NCBI GenBank assembly: GCA_037576195.1
Contig: CM075101.1
Coordinates: forward strand, 11,160,001-11,224,000
Length of the DNA stretch: 64,000 nt
Origin: Phytoseiulus persimilis
Lineage: Eukaryota > Arthropoda > Arachnida > Mesostigmata > Phytoseiidae
Reading direction: 5' to 3'
Positions 38,586 to 53,255 of the stretch are shown piece by piece. Below the pieces are notes generated by a model. The model was not told where the DNA came from and made no database searches. It worked only from the letters and a program-made list of their open reading frames with translations. The first letter of the stretch is position 1; every line of letters begins with the position of its first letter. The translations under genes and the position numbers were made by a program.

Positions 38586-40337
38586 CGATTATGGACATTT
38601 GCGAAAAAGAACCTGTGGTACATGATTCTGAGGGTTCCGGAAGTGGGCATCCCGTGAAACTCCGGACTCAGTTTGAAGCATGGTTCATCAGCAGACATCA
38701 GCTCCGTGGTCTAGCAAGCCAGGGCTCGAAACCTGTTGACTGATGTTTCCTTTCATATGGTCGTAGAGAAATATCTCAAATCCGGGGGTACCTTCAGGCC
38801 ATGATTCCTGGACCCAGGCACCGGTTGCTGGTGCTCTCGCTGCGCCCGTTCGCGAATGATGATAGATGGATCGCTGCAATTTGAATAAGCTCGGTGCCGC
38901 GGATGTTCCGTTGTCAAGAGACAGACCGGGAGAGTGAGGCTTTTTAATACCAAGTATCGTGTTTTATTGGAGTCGTGCTCCACGCGACTTCCGGCCGCCT
39001 GCCGCCATCTCGCTTGGAAACTAAGTAAGCCACCGAGTAGGAGAGTGAGTCTGCCTCCCTGCCCGCCATCCTCGGTTTGCTCCGACGGAGCCTGACAGCA
39101 ATCGGCCTAATTCGTGGAGGCCACATTAGCGCATACGCTCTCTCACTCGCATGCTCTATGCGCATAAGTAAAAGACGAGTTTTATTACGGTGCTCATTCT
39201 CGTGCTAGCGGTGCTGATGGTTGTGCTGAGTGGAAACCAACGATGACAACAACCATGACGATGTGTTCATATGTATATCCGACGAAACACAGAGAGGCAG
39301 CGAGAGAGAGAGGGAAAGAGGGAGGAAGCGGCGGATGGATAGACAGACGAACACGCACACGTGACACCTCGTCATCTCTGGCCGCTACCACTCTTCAGTC
39401 ATTAGATCAACTACTCCACACAAAGAGAAACATGAGAGACGAGTGGAACGAGCGAAACAGAGGAGAACTGTGGCATCGAGAGGAAGAAAGCGAAAATTCG
39501 TGTTTCTCTGGAGTTCAGCGCGCAAACTTGTTGGCAAGCCTCGAGCACCTCTCGGAGGATGAGTCTGAGCTATCGCCCGAACCACGTCCACGTCGACCCG
39601 ATGTGTCGTAGTAAGAGACGAGAACTTCCGTGAGAAGCTTCCACTCCAGCAAAGCATCATCCGACGGTTTCCTCATGAGGGCTGCCGGAGACAATGCTCC
39701 CGCACATAACAACTGGCGTGTCCAGCCATACTCGCGAATGGACAGATCCGCTACTCCTTGAGCTCGGCTACTCTCAAAAGGGCTGCTGCTCCGTTGTTTC
39801 TCCTGAATACAGGATATAGCCCAGTCTGTCGCGCCATCGTCAGCTCCTCGTACAAGTTCCCGCGTCGTCAGGTCCGGGTTCGTGCAGAGGGCCATTACGA
39901 ACCAGCGAACGGACGAACAAGAACGCTCCGCGAGAGGAGCGTGGCGCATGGAGATCGGGGACAGAGGGGATCGCGAGGGGGCCACTGCTCCTCCTTCGAG
40001 CGCAGCAAGTCGGGTGGGTGCCCTCCTCTCTCGCATCTTCGAGCGAGCAATTTGTCTGCTATTTGAATTTCTGTCTCTCTGATCCGCTGGGTGTCGAGCA
40101 TCCCTAGCTGGTGTGCTCAAAAGAACACGAATGCAGTCTCCAGGGCGGCTTTGGTATACCATTCGCAACTCCCGATGTCCTAACGCAGCGCCGGGAGAAA
40201 GGCGCGATTTCTACGTGAAACTACCTGCTGGACATCATCTGTCGTTCTATTGCAGTCCCGTGTCGGTTCGGGTGTCAGCGCCTCTGTTTCTGGTGGTTCT
40301 ATCGCATTTGCACGAGGCTGAGTTACTCCAACCCAAA

Positions 40338-40376
40338 GCCGCCATCGCAGCCGCCGCCGTCGCTGCTGCTGCTGCC
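40338..40376 (+). repeat. Trinucleotide-rich stretch (GCC/GCT)
   Basis: Imperfect GCC, GCA and GCT units, alanine-coding in one frame. No gene is supported around it. Confidence 0.6.
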
Positions 40377-43300
40377 ATTGACGACATCGAGGGCGACTGA
40401 CGGAGACGAGTCACGTGCCTGTTCGGATATCTACATTGCTCTCTGCGTTGCTGAGCTTGTACTGCGTGCTGACTTGCCGGCTCGTTGCTCTGCAGACGAG
40501 CAGACAGCCGACGCGCAAGCGAACGAAAGCCAAGTTTTCGTCAGGACAAATTGCACTCAGCGACACGAACAAACAGCTCGGATCTCTACTTCACGAACAC
40601 GCAGATCCATAGCCACTCATATGTGCACAGCCGCACACACACACTCTCTGCACATACACACGTAGAGGTATCAGACATCCCCGTTTTGCTCTGCGAGTGC
40701 CTCAGAATTCGGCAGATTTCCTCTTTCCCCAATGATATCTCCAGAGAGGCCGGCGCGCGAATTGAGCGGCTTCGGCTCCTACAGATTCCGCGCGGAATGA
40801 GGAATGGGAACGAGTCCCGGATGGGCGGGTCGCAATCTGATTGTCAAATGCGTTTTCCGTGTCCACTCCGAGATCCACTCCCTCCAGGGTTTGAGAACTG
40901 TGATTCGGCGGGATTTCCGTGCTCGAGCTGGCTCACTCGTCTCCATCCGACGCAGGAAGAGAGTCGGACGAGGAATCCGAGGGAAACGATTCAACGATCG
41001 GCGAAACGCTGTCGACTTCAACAGGAGTTGAAAATTCTCACGGGCTCTATTGCCGATTTGGCGCGAGAGAGCGAGCTAGAGTAGGAACCAAAACAGTGGC
41101 ATTGTATCAAAATGGCGGCGATGGTCTCTGTGCAAGTAGTGGTGATGGTGTCTAGTGGTGAGTGGTCGCTTGCCAGCTTGGTCGGTCGGTCGCTCGGTTG
41201 ACCGGCTGACTGCCTCGCTCAACTCGCGTCATTCATCCTTTGATGCCGCGTGCAGACAGTTCCGGATGTCCCACAATGGCTGGATGCACTTAACGCGATC
41301 AAGCCGCATGTTGCCGATAGACCTCAGTGTTGTTGTTGTCGATGGTCGCCGCTGTCAAAGCTGGTCATCTGAAGAACCGCAATGCCACTTAGCCTTTGGC
41401 GTTGTTCTGCAGGGGGAGTTGCAGATTAGCGCATCCAATATGAGTCAACACGATGTTCGACTCCGAAAACGAATAAATATGCTCTTTGGCAGAGGTCTGC
41501 TCATGGGATCGAGGAGTTCATGAGCGACAAGGAAGCGAAGGCGCTGTTGTCGCCGGAGGAAGTGAAGCCCGAGCAGAAGTCTCGAGCACGCAGCCAAAGG
41601 AACGTGCACAGGAGTGCAAGGAAGTGACGTCTAACCTTTTTTCTTGCTCACGGAGACCAAATACATAGGAAACCGAAGATCTCCTCTTCCATGCGCGTCG
41701 AAGATTCGGAAGGGAGAGGAAGAGAGAGCGGATCCCTGCCAACAGAGGAAACGCTCAGAATCTGCTTCGAGTTCTCACCGATGCGTTCCTGCGCGGCTGA
41801 GCAAGATAACCGCGGAGGGGGATGAGTTCTGTTGGGTTTGCCTTCGCGATGGGGTTGTCGTCATTGTTGTGTCGGAGCTGGTCGCGGGAACATTTATCCG
41901 ATGGGACATAGCATCGTACAACGCAGCCCGAAATACGAGGACACAAGTGGGGTTGCAGCAAGGATCGGTTTCCTCTCTCATCCCTTCCCGTTCCCTCCCT
42001 GATATGTCCAGTTCGGTGACAAATTATCTGACTATAGTTCCGCTCGCCCTTCCTGTTTTTCCACCGCTTTCCAGTGTCAGTGTCCTTTTACCCTTGAAGA
42101 TAATGCTCGGGAGATTTAGCTCGGGCCAGTTCCCACGTGGGGAGCGTCACCACTGCCCTCTCTTCGTCTCCTTGGCCGGAGCCGCAGTCGGGGAGCCAGC
42201 CGCCTCTGGCGCTTCAGCTCCTGCGGCTGCGTGCGTCCCACTGCCTCTCCTGGAGCTGAAGGACTCACTCATGTTAAACGGGCTGCAGGTCACTCCTGTA
42301 TTCTCAGAATAACTCTGGACTCTGTCTCCTGGACCCTTGGAGGTTTTGTGGCATCGGGAGTCGCGACGATTTTTTTTAGCTCTCCACCGACAAGAGCATG
42401 TGAGGCATTTTTTAGTCTTTGAGGAACGTTGCTGATTAATTATCCCGCGGATGGAGGAGGGCGAAGCGGCGCCACGAGCCCGACAATCTCCTCATCAATT
42501 TCGTCAATTCTGTTCAAAGCACAGAGTTTCGCTCTCGAAGACGCCCAAGCAAACAGGCGTAGCAAGAGCCAGCCAGTTAGCGAGTCGGGAGGGCACACAC
42601 ACGCACGATGTTTAATGAAGATCACCCGATAAAGCTCATTAGGGAATTTCAATCGTGTCACAGATTGAAAGTCTGAGCGGTCGATCAGGAAACTCAGAGA
42701 ATCCAAACTGTTTTTTCTCCATTCCTCATAGTCACGCACAGGGTCGGCGAATGGCAGAGGAACGTTTTTTTTATGTCACAAACTGACTCCAGCCGCACCC
42801 ATCCCCTGATAGGAGATGTTGACAGAGTCAGATCGTTCCTCTCGAGGAACAAGACTGAAATTCAAGTCTGCGTACGTGGTGGCTGTTCGGAACGTTGAAC
42901 GAAAGCGATACCCTGTCATGAGGATGTTCTTCTATAGAGCAGAATCACGCTCATCTTATTCGCAACTTTCGAATGTTTGAAGTTTGATTCTCGCTCGTCA
43001 GAAAGGGAGCTTTATTCTGCGAGCGAGAGGTTTGTCGAGATTTGATCTGAGAATCAGAGAGACAATGAGTGGAATTGGGGCAAGCCGTTTGGGCGAATCG
43101 GCGTTTCGTGGTTCGAGGGCTTGCTCTTGGGGTTCTGAAGCCAACGAATAAGAGGCTTAGCAAGCGAAAGTCGAACAGAGAGCGGCGCCGATGATGCGAT
43201 TCCAGCCGTGTCCGATGCTCCGACATCAACGATTAAGAGTTCCGGATGAGTTATTCGACTAAACCTCCGAGTTCGTCGGGAAGAGGCAGAGTCACTCAGG

Positions 43301-43900
43301 ATGCTCAAGTGAAACACCCTAGCTTCGCGAGTGCCTGTCGGTGTCCGTCGTTTTGCGTTGATATACGCGTGTTTTCGAAGAATATCGGCTGATAGCTTGA
43401 GAACGATCGCTTGCCCCCGTACTCCAAGAGTAGAATTTCTCGTCCGACAAATCCAACGCGAGAGCGCGTTCCACTCAGAGTAAACATTTATAAGCTTCGG
43501 ATGTATATGGAGAATATGATGAATAACCGCAGCCTCTGGTACAAGCGGAGTTCGAGCGTCGTTTCAAGCTTGACTCGTAAATCAACTCGGAAGCACAGCG
43601 AGGCGCCTCAGAGAGCGCTCCCTGACAGCGGTATTAACAAGCACCAGTGAAAAAAACAATAAGAAAACTTGTGAGAAATGTCTCCTCAAACTGGACCGCG
43701 GACGCAGTCGCCCGCTCGCGTGGAGCTGAAACTCGTGGAGTAGGAGAACGATCATCCGAATAGCGGACTGAATTCAGGTCAGAAACGAGCTGCTCACCGG
43801 GTCGTCAGGCTATAGAGAGTTTCCAGCCGGCGGATTTTGAAGGGAATTTTTCAGATCACTGGAGCCCGCCATCAGATCGTCGACTTCAATGGCAGTGAGC

Positions 43901-43940
43901 GTCGTCGTCGCCACCACCGCCGCCGCCGCTACCGTCGTCA
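43901..43940 (+). repeat. Trinucleotide-rich stretch (GTC/CAC/CGC)
   Basis: Imperfect triplet array in the gene-poor interval, not within a supported coding frame. Confidence 0.6.
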
Positions 43941-45674
43941 TTTGAAAACAAGATAATCTTCGAAACAGTCAGAATGGACTCGATAATCTTGTTGAAGTAG
44001 CAGCGGATGGTGAAGGAAGGAAACGAACGCGGACGAAGAAGCAAGAACGACAGAAATAGATTCAAGTTTGGTATTCGCTTGTGATGGCGCGGTCGAGCTT
44101 GACGATTCCCATTGCGAAATCCCTCAGACTTACTCTCGTTTCCAGGCGTCTTCATATTCGATGTTCTCTCCTCCGTTCAGGTCGGCAGCTACCTCTGCTT
44201 TTTCCCGCATCCGGCCCCCTCCACTTTCTTCGACCCTCTGAAGATACGATGTGGTGGCTCCTCGAGGAACCGAGAAACTTGCTCAAGTTCCCAAAAACGG
44301 ATGGCTGGAACAACAGTCTGCTGGTATCGGACGAGTCAGCTCCCCGCCGGATCGGCTAACGAAACGTCCTCCGAGTTGGTTTATTCCCTGATGGCTCCGT
44401 AACGGTTCTTCGAGGCGGTGCGACCTGACTCCGCTGGATATTATCGCGTCTGTTCTACCTTCGACAGTGGGGAGCGTCTAGTTGGGAGGGATAAATGGCG
44501 AATCGTGGCTCCTATGAGACATGAGTTCTCGAGAGATCTCACAAAAAAGTATTCGATGACGAGCAGCTTCGAGTTCCAGCGAGAGTTCGTGCTGTTGAGG
44601 CTCCGTTCAAGTCGATACGGTAACGATCGCTGCTCGCCAGTGTGCCCCGAACCGATGTTCGCTGTTTGTTTAAAGCTCTCTTGTTTCGAAATGTTGAGGC
44701 GTGTCCAAGATCGTGAAATTCGTTCATTTCGTTAATTTGCCTTAATTTCGTTACTCACTCACTCGCGTGCTCGCAGTTTCGCTCGTTCGCTTCTTCCACA
44801 CTGTACTTTTGGGGTTTCGACAGTCCCATCGTTCCTCTCGTTCGCTCCGATCCACCATCCCATTCGCTCTCTCGAGCTGCTCGAGGAGTTTTCCCCCGAC
44901 TTCGTCTCTGCGCTTTGTCTAGTTTTGGGATTTTCTTGGCGATCGTGCCTCTTCGCGGAACCATGTTGGGGTAGACGATCACCGGAAGGGTGGCCATCGT
45001 CGAACAAAAGTGACCTCGTTACTCGAGGAACTCTTGAAAGGGGACCGGTAGGAGGTGAAACGTAGTTCGAGACGAAATAAACGCGGAAAATGTCCTCCGA
45101 AGATCATAAATCGAATGAGAGAACCGACGACCCGAGGAGGCCAGCGTTGTACGCGTTTCCGTAAAAGTGTGCTCGAGGGAACAGATGGAGGTGACCGATA
45201 GTCGTGCCAAATGAGCTCACACAGCTGATTAACGGCAGAGAATTCAATTTCAGCTTAGCCTGGCTCCTTGTCAGTTGAACGTCTAGTGAATCGGAACGCC
45301 CTGTTAAGTGAATGGCCAACCAGCTTGACGATGGCTCATGAGCATCATATTTTTTTCTTCGTCCTTTGATGGGCGGCCAACATCTGCCATCGAATCTTCA
45401 ACGACGCATCCAGCTACTGTGAGCTCGCGAGTGTTGTTCTAGTAAGGGGTCGTCGCGATTGCTTCGAGCGTCTTCCCCGGGCAAGTTGTTTCTCCCTTCG
45501 GCGACCGTTGTTTCGATTCTACCCCACCAAGTTTCTAATTGACTCCGATCATGTCACGATACGTTGAGATCCGCCGACAGCCGTGAATTGAATCTCGGTC
45601 GTCGCCGAAATCCACTACTATCAGTTGTTAACAACCACCAGCCACCGCGACGTTACCAATCACCGAATGAAGTC

Positions 45675-45688
45675 GCCCGCCCGCCCGC
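45675..45688 (+). repeat. (GCCC)n simple repeat
   Basis: Three GCCC units, similar to the array at 27674. Confidence 0.5.
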
Positions 45689-48600
45689 ATGCAACTTTCA
45701 GACGCTTTCATCTCTCAAAGGAACCGTTTGTTGATTTGGTGAAATACTTCCCGCGCTGGCGCTTCGAGAACTCGAATCCGCTGCAGATCTGAATATTTCA
45801 ACTCCGAGCTACCAGACAGGAGGCATGACCCGATTGTGGTAAGTGCTCCGCAACGAATCGCGGTAATGTCTTCATCATTCCTTGAGGTCCGCTGGTTTGA
45901 CGAGCTCACTCAAGTCTGGTGCCCAGGTCGTAAATAGCATTTTGGTGGTTTGTGCTTCGGATATCGGGAAGCTTGTCGCTTGAGTGAGCTTATCGAAAAT
46001 CTGCCCCGCGGTCCTCTGCTAAATGGATGGGGTTTATGAACGGCTTCCGAGTTTATGGCTGGGATTTTGCAGGATTCTGTGTCGCGGTCCTTCTTACTGA
46101 CCGGGATTTGCTTCATGGGGCGTTCATTCCTTGCGACCACAAAAAACACTGGAATAGTTTTGCTCCTGAGGCGGGACCCCGGGCACAGCCTAGAAAAGCA
46201 GAAAACAGAAGTGACCATTCCTCACTTGGAGCGACGTTCAGCATCACGTTATCGGTGGACATCGAGGCCATCGAGCCGAATTCCGCGATTCTGGGATTCG
46301 AGTACGTCATGCCATACCAGGAAGTCCGAAGCTCCTGTGTTCACGCCTTGCCGGATTCGGGTCGCTCCTTGAACCCGACTCGAGAGAATTCAAGAGGAAG
46401 GCACACCGACGAGCGATCCATCTATGCTTACACTCAGGGAACGGTTTTGACCGACGCCATTGCGTTCGGGCTTGTGCCGGAGGCACTCGCAGTGGCTTAA
46501 CTGGAAGAGGCAGATGCGTGCGATCCGCTTCGGTCGGAGGGGGCGGCATTTTCTTAGGCCCCCGAACTGTCGCCCCGGGCGGCATCCTGGTTGGTCACGC
46601 GACTGAGCACGAATCCGAGTAAGTCCTTCGAAGGCAGAAAGATCCCTCCTAGCAAATGAAGGAGCAGAATACAGGAGGATAGATGCAGAGAGACAGAACG
46701 CGAATCAACTCTGGACAGGAGGACGCCTGGTCGATAATGGAGGCATCAGGACTGATTTCCAACCTTTTTCAGATTTTACAACTCGGCCTCGATGACAAAC
46801 AGATGTTTTTGAGCGCACAATCATCCCAAAGTGGCTGCTCTGCAACCTTTCTACCCAAGGATTACCTTAGGGAGTGATGCGGCGTAGCGTTGAGCACCTG
46901 AGATCTGTTCTCGACTCCTTTCCTGTCGGGGCATAGTTCTGTCCGCTCGAGCACGATTCAATTTACGATCCGCATCTGCAACCGGGGCCGGGCAGTGATA
47001 GTGCTGAGTAGAACAGGTCGGAAAACTTGAGCGCATAGTCAACTCACAAGAATTCGACTCTGTCGCTGTAATCGCAATCGTTGATCAATTCGAAAACCTG
47101 CTCGCGGACTCACCTGTGTGCTAGTGAGCATAGATCCTGTTAAGGACGAATCGATGACCGAATACCATTTCGTCCGGTGTCCGATATTACGAAACGGCAC
47201 GATGTCACCCGATGGCTAAGTAGCTTTTTGACGATGATGACGACGATGACTGGGCCGGAGTGCAGGTGTAGCCAATATTGCCGATGTATTACATTCGCTT
47301 CGAGTTTCGACGACAGCATCGGACGAGGGACGACTGGGCGGTGTTGGTTTGTTGATTCTCAAATCGAAGCGTGACCACTAACCGCATACCTCGTTGTCGC
47401 AGGTGAAAGTCTGAGGCGACTTCCGACTCTGTGGAGCGAGCTCGTCGGTGCGACCGACCAATTCGAAACCACCGACTTTGTGACCCGCCAGAGTTCACGT
47501 CTAGTTGACATCAAGTCTTTGATCCCGACTCCGAGGGATGTCTCGAACGAGTTCAGAATTCCGGTGTGATCTCGCTCTCCGCAAATCAGATTGAGATGTT
47601 GAGCATGTTGTGATAAGATTGACATGTAGACCCTCTCGGGAATCCATCTATTCTAATGAGCCTGCGCTTCCCTGCTTGAGTCTGTTCTCGATGGCCGCCA
47701 ACTGTCCGAGCAATCGACCCGATCAAGAGATCAAAAGCGTCAGGCTCCGAATGGCCTCCTCCTTGTCCGATATTTTAGATGTGACTATCGAAGGGGAGCA
47801 GTGCTCGTTGGGAGGATTCGCGCGGAGTCACCTCGAAAGTCACCAACCCCTCTCGATGATCAAAACACAAGCAGTGGACATCGGTCATCCCTCATTCGCG
47901 TTCCGAGGAGGGATCGAGCAGTGCTCTGCAGTGAAGAGTACGGGGATGTGGAGGAGGGTCTCGGACACCACCCGAACTGGACGAAAATACAATTGAATTA
48001 CGCCTTCATCAAGGCATCGTTCGCTCGTCGTTAGTCAGGATTCGTGAGCGGAGAGGTCAAGGGTTGATAGGCCTGTTGTGTTTCAACGTTAATTTTCCTA
48101 CAAGCTGGGCACGAGCTCTGAGCCTGTGTCTGTCTTTCAAATCAATCTATTATTCGCCTCTCCGACCCATCAGCCCACGCTGCTTCACTTTCACTTTGGC
48201 AGCTCTGGAAGCTGCTGGCCAAAACCATCTGTGAGCGCGGCAAAAGTCCCCCCATTTCCTCCGATTCGCTCGCTCTCAATCGGACTGAATTCACCTCGTG
48301 GACACGGGAAGCGTTTTTCCGCCATTCCTCCCCGGAGGAAGTCCAGATCGGGGCCGCTTTGCAGCGAGAAATGCATCACCTCATGTGGCCCAGGGATCCC
48401 CATCGTTGCACTCAACTTTCATTGAGGGGGCTACGCGTGGCGTTCAAACCGTTTTCCACGTCGTCAGCGATGAAGGAAGAAAATTCTCGCTCGATTGAAG
48501 CCCCGGAAGTTCGTTTTCAAGAAGCTTTTGCGAGAAACAAGGGTCGGAGGACCGATGAGTGAAGCTTCAGATGGTGGGGCACTGAGCTCGGAGCTGGAGA

Positions 48601-51137
48601 TGACCGGTCTTCGGTGGCAAGGAAATGAGGACACATTCCCGAACTTGCCTTCGTGGGCGTGGATGGGTGGCCATGTGGGAACCGCGGTCTGAACCACATT
48701 GGCGGAATTGCATGTGGGGCCACGGTCACACAGACGCTACTTTCCGACGGAATTAGGGACGTGTTTGGTCTCTGCTCCTGCTTCAAGAATGGTTGCTGGG
48801 TTTCCCATCCAATTTGGAAGCAAACCTCTCGGACTCTCGGTACCGGGGCCGACGAACGTGCGGACCCGCAAAAGAGCAGATCAGGAGAAACTGGAGGAGG
48901 GCTGGAGTTTTTCCCAAGCCTTCGGTCAGAGGGAACGTTCCGGAGGGTTGAGAATCAGACAGATATGTCCGTCAAACACGAGATTCAAACATGAGCTCTC
49001 CAACGAGAGAACTGTCTCGATGCGTTGCCGTCGTATCTTTGTTCTCTGCTCGCATGACCAGAGGTCGGGGTTTCATGTTCCAGGACGTAGCCTTTCACAC
49101 ACGGGCTTGGAGCAAATCGTTGGATCGTGCCGAAAACAGTTTGCGATTGTGTGTCGCGAGGCGTTTGCTCAAAAGTCGAGGCAGAAACACAATGTGCCAA
49201 TTCAATGATGAAGTTCTGCGCGATATTTGAACAGAATGTGGCGTGGCGTGGCGCGGTGACTACTGACGCGGCAAGGTCGACAGCGTTCCGGCAACCGCTT
49301 ACTTGAAGTTCCACCTTCAACGCAGAAGAATGAAATGGGAAAACGATTCATACTTCTCTTCCATATTCTAAAGAACATGAAATCTATTAGGCGAAATCGA
49401 AAGACGAACGAGTATGATGCGAGAATCGCGAGATAGAGACGCCCTTCTCAGCAGGTATCCAACAATAGCGAGCCGACATCTGGAAAAAGGCTTTGGACGA
49501 AGTATCCGATGCGTCGGAGGTGTAACCCTTAGCCGCCCTACCTGTGCCGGTGTCCTTGAGCTCTATCTTGAGCGTTTCGGAGTCTTCGGCTCGGATTTAT
49601 TCCGAGCCTGACCCGAGAGTCGGAACAAGCGCGACTCCTTCAGATCCTTCTCCAGCCGCCTGGAATCACTCATTGTCTCCGGTCCTTCGCGGACGTTTCC
49701 GACAGCAAAATCCTCGCGATTCGGATTTCTCTCCTGAAATGAACGAACATCGCTCGCTCGCGGTCGGCTCGAGTGGGCGGCATCACAAGTCATCTCTTGC
49801 ATATCGTCCACAGTTTCCGAGCGACTCGAAGTCGATGAGGTTCATTCCGGCTTCGTGGAAGCTGATGTTCCCACAAATGAACTGTCTCGGGGACTCTCAT
49901 CGGAAACATCTTGCATAGTGATTGGACAATAAAGTAGCCGACGATTATGCGAACTGTCGTCGCCGCGGTGAGTTCGAACTCGGCTATTTCTGATTTGTGC
50001 TCAATTTCCTCATGTTGTCTCCCAGGACTTTGATTGCTGGTATCGAACGCACCGATCGTCGTGAAGCAAGACAGCGACGATGCTAATTTGTTCGTTTGTA
50101 ACGAATCGAACTCCGAAACGCAAATTTCACGACGTATTGCCCATTCCGATGTCAAAAGCTCCGAGACGATCGATCACCGTCGGTTCGCAAGATGACTCCT
50201 AAGGCTCTGGAGGAAACGTTCTCGATGCGGCCTTTGTTTATTCCGGCGAGCCTCTGTTGGTAAACCCCGACGACATTCGTTATTTGCCTCCTGGGGGTGA
50301 GTTCTCTTAGCGACTCTTCTGCGTACCGCGCGGGACTCGTGTTGTACTTTCTGATCGATTGGAGTCGTGCAGGGCGATCCTGTAAGGAGTGACTCCGCTT
50401 ATATATTACTTCCTCCAGAGTCAAGTTGCAGCTGATCGAGACTGTCAGACGAAACTAGCTTCGTAATCAGGCTCTGCAGCGTATTCACAGCTCCTCCGCT
50501 CCCGCGGATTGTGTTTCGATCCGGGGCTTGTCAAGCTCTGATCCGCTCCATCGGCAGCTTCTTCGCACGGCATGCGCTCAATTACGATTCGCTCAACTTT
50601 GGTCTGGACTCTCTGCAATCAACGAACTGGAAATTTCGAAATGAGTCACGCCGGAATTTCGTTCCCTCCCCTCATGGACACGAGGACTCCTTCCAGCGCA
50701 GGTTGACCCATGGTCACAAGAGTCTTCGATCCTCAGTCTGCGGTGCACCGGGTCAAAGAGGCAATGATGGCACTTGATATCGCCGCTGTCGCAGTTCACT
50801 GAAACCGCCTCAGCGCCGGCCGAGGGAAATTTCTAGCCGACTCATCTGAGTTTGCCGCCGAATGTTGGCGAAATCAACAACAAGGAAAGTATTGACGAGA
50901 TATGAAGCCGCCCCGTTTCGGGCTGAGACCTCACGGGACCGCTGACTGGCTGGCTGGCCGAACGAGCGAGCGAGCCGGCGACGTAACTGCTTTGTCGTCT
51001 TACGGAAAATTGATCTGCGACTGGGCGGTCAAGTGTTTGATTCTCCGCCTCGTTGTCGTGAATTCAATTCTTCTCTTCGAAGATTCGGTCGGCGTCTTCG
51101 TCTCACAATGTCCGAGGTCTCGGCGACAAGTTGAGCA

Positions 51138-51158
51138 GCGGCGGCGGCGGCGGCGGCG
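51138..51158 (+). repeat. (GCG)n microsatellite
   Basis: Seven GCG units. They give polyalanine or polyarginine in shadow frames only. Confidence 0.8.
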
Positions 51159-53237
51159 ATCCCGACTTCGACAAGGCAACGACGTCTTCTCGCCACAGGG
51201 AAACAGCGACGCAGCGAACAGCGTTCCACCACCGGGCTTGCTCGTCGTGAGCCTTGGTGAATTTCCCGCGCGTGCAATGCGTGACAACAGAATTTCGGAG
51301 CGACAGCGGTTGTTCATCGAAATATCTACAAGCAAACAGGAATACTGAGCCACATCAAACGGTCGAATACGGTTCGGATCCTAATTCTTCGTCCGGCTCT
51401 TCTCTTCAGCTCGTGTATCCGATATCGGCTAATGCCATGAGGGCGAGTGCCATCGTAGTTGTTGGAAGCTCTCCCGCGACAGCAGAGCTTGAGACCGGCT
51501 CTTCCAGACCAGGGACGTGGGATCGGCATTTCACCTGGACAGCATAACGGACCGACGGTCCTCGAGCTGAATGTTCGAACTGAAGAGGCGCTGCCACGGT
51601 AAGGAAGTGCCTCGCTCTAAACCCTCCCCTCGGAGATTGGGGAACACGGCTCCGGGAGCAAAGTGTGCCAGAATTTGCCAGACTGTCTTTTGGGCGGTGG
51701 TTATCGATCACCTAGGGAGCGGGTTGCGCGCGGGGCCCGACCACCAGTGAGATTGGCTGGGCCAAGCTGCAGTTGCCACCTTCGGAAGCCCGCTCACTTG
51801 AACGAGGTTGAACTGCTTCGGAAAATAATTTGGTAAATATCGCGCAGCGTGAGCGTCACCAGTAGGTTGAACAATTCCTGTAATTTGGTCTCGACTATCC
51901 CGCAGCGTCAGCTTGTTTGATCAGCTCCGAAGTTGCCGCTGGAGTCGTCGCTTTTGGCAAAGAGCGGCGCGTTTTCAGGATTAACAGACGAACGTTCGAG
52001 AAAGAAAGCAAACGAATGCCGAAACGTCGAGAAATATCGAAAAGCTCATCAGCAGCGATCGCCGAGGAAACGAAACACTACAAGATCTTGATACAGACAG
52101 GAGCAGCCACCGGGCGCGTTACAGTCAATACAGAATCATGACGCCGGGATCCGACGGACAGTGTCTTCGGCGCGGAATTGCTTCCGACCGCGCGGACGCT
52201 CGTTTCCAGCCCCTACAGCGCGCACCAGGAGTCACTCAATCAGAATTTCAACAAGTTTCCAACGGCAGCTGTTCTCCAGGCCATTCATCGAAGGCAAGTT
52301 CCACAGGACCTGTTCTCGTCGAAGAGTGCTTCCCGAAAAGATCACGGACTCGACGTGATGTGTGAGTTGCTGAGTCGAAACACCACCGGAGGCGGCCGCG
52401 AGACGAAGAAGATTCGAACGAGGCAATTGTCGACCTGGCGGCAAATTTTCAATTGAAGGAATCGGAATCCGCGTATGTTGAGAAAACTTCGCCGATCCGG
52501 AACGGATCATCGATACGATCTCCATCTTGGGTTTCTCACGCGCAAAACACACGGGCGAAAGCAGCCGCCGCTTCGATTCGGAGCAGAAAGGGATGACGGA
52601 GAAGCATCTCACTCGGCCCAACTCCCCGAGTCTGATCCGGATTCTGATCACCGTCGGTGGATTGTGAGCGGTGCTTCCAACGTCAACTGGTTATTCCAGC
52701 AATGAACTTATCTACCGAACGCGATGCCAGACGGCATCTGGGAGGACACAGGGCAAGGATACTCAGTCAAGTAAAGGATTGAACGAGCGAGGACTCCGAT
52801 CCGCGCTGGAAGGGGGGATTCTTGCGGATTCTCAGCTATTCTGCGGGGAAAAACGAGTCGGATCTGTTGAGGAATCTAGCGTTCGCCCGATATTTGGAGC
52901 GGAAGTTCGTTCCAGGAGTCCGATTTCGAAAGAACCTCTCTCAACTCCTCGTGGCATCGGGACACCCATCCTGGCCGTGTCCGATTTTCACAGATTTTCT
53001 CGCGGAGCAGAGAATCCTCCATGCAGCTCTGTGAGAATCGTGGTCGATGCTGGAATCAACTGTTTGTGATTAGGAGTCGCGGCTTTGCGCAGACCGTCCT
53101 GCGACATCCGATCGCAGACTGATAGAAGCAGAGGAAAGAAGAAACGCCGACGAGAAAAGTCGACACAACTTCACACAGACCCCATCAATCGAATCCTCGA
53201 CTGTCTGTTTCTTTATTCAAGCGTCCGCGGATGGATG

Positions 53238-53255
53238 TCTATCTATCTATCTATC
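53238..53255 (+). repeat. (TCTA)n microsatellite
   Basis: About four and a half TCTA units in the gene-poor interval. Confidence 0.8.

Noticed and set aside
39515-40168. 217-codon minus-strand frame with a serine-rich end
   Set aside because: A plus-strand frame (39243-39611) overlapping it looks equally protein-like. Neither has homology, so length and composition are not decisive.
46027-46500. 157-codon plus-strand frame with a hydrophobic start
   Set aside because: No domain, no transcript signals, and overlapping open frames in both orientations.
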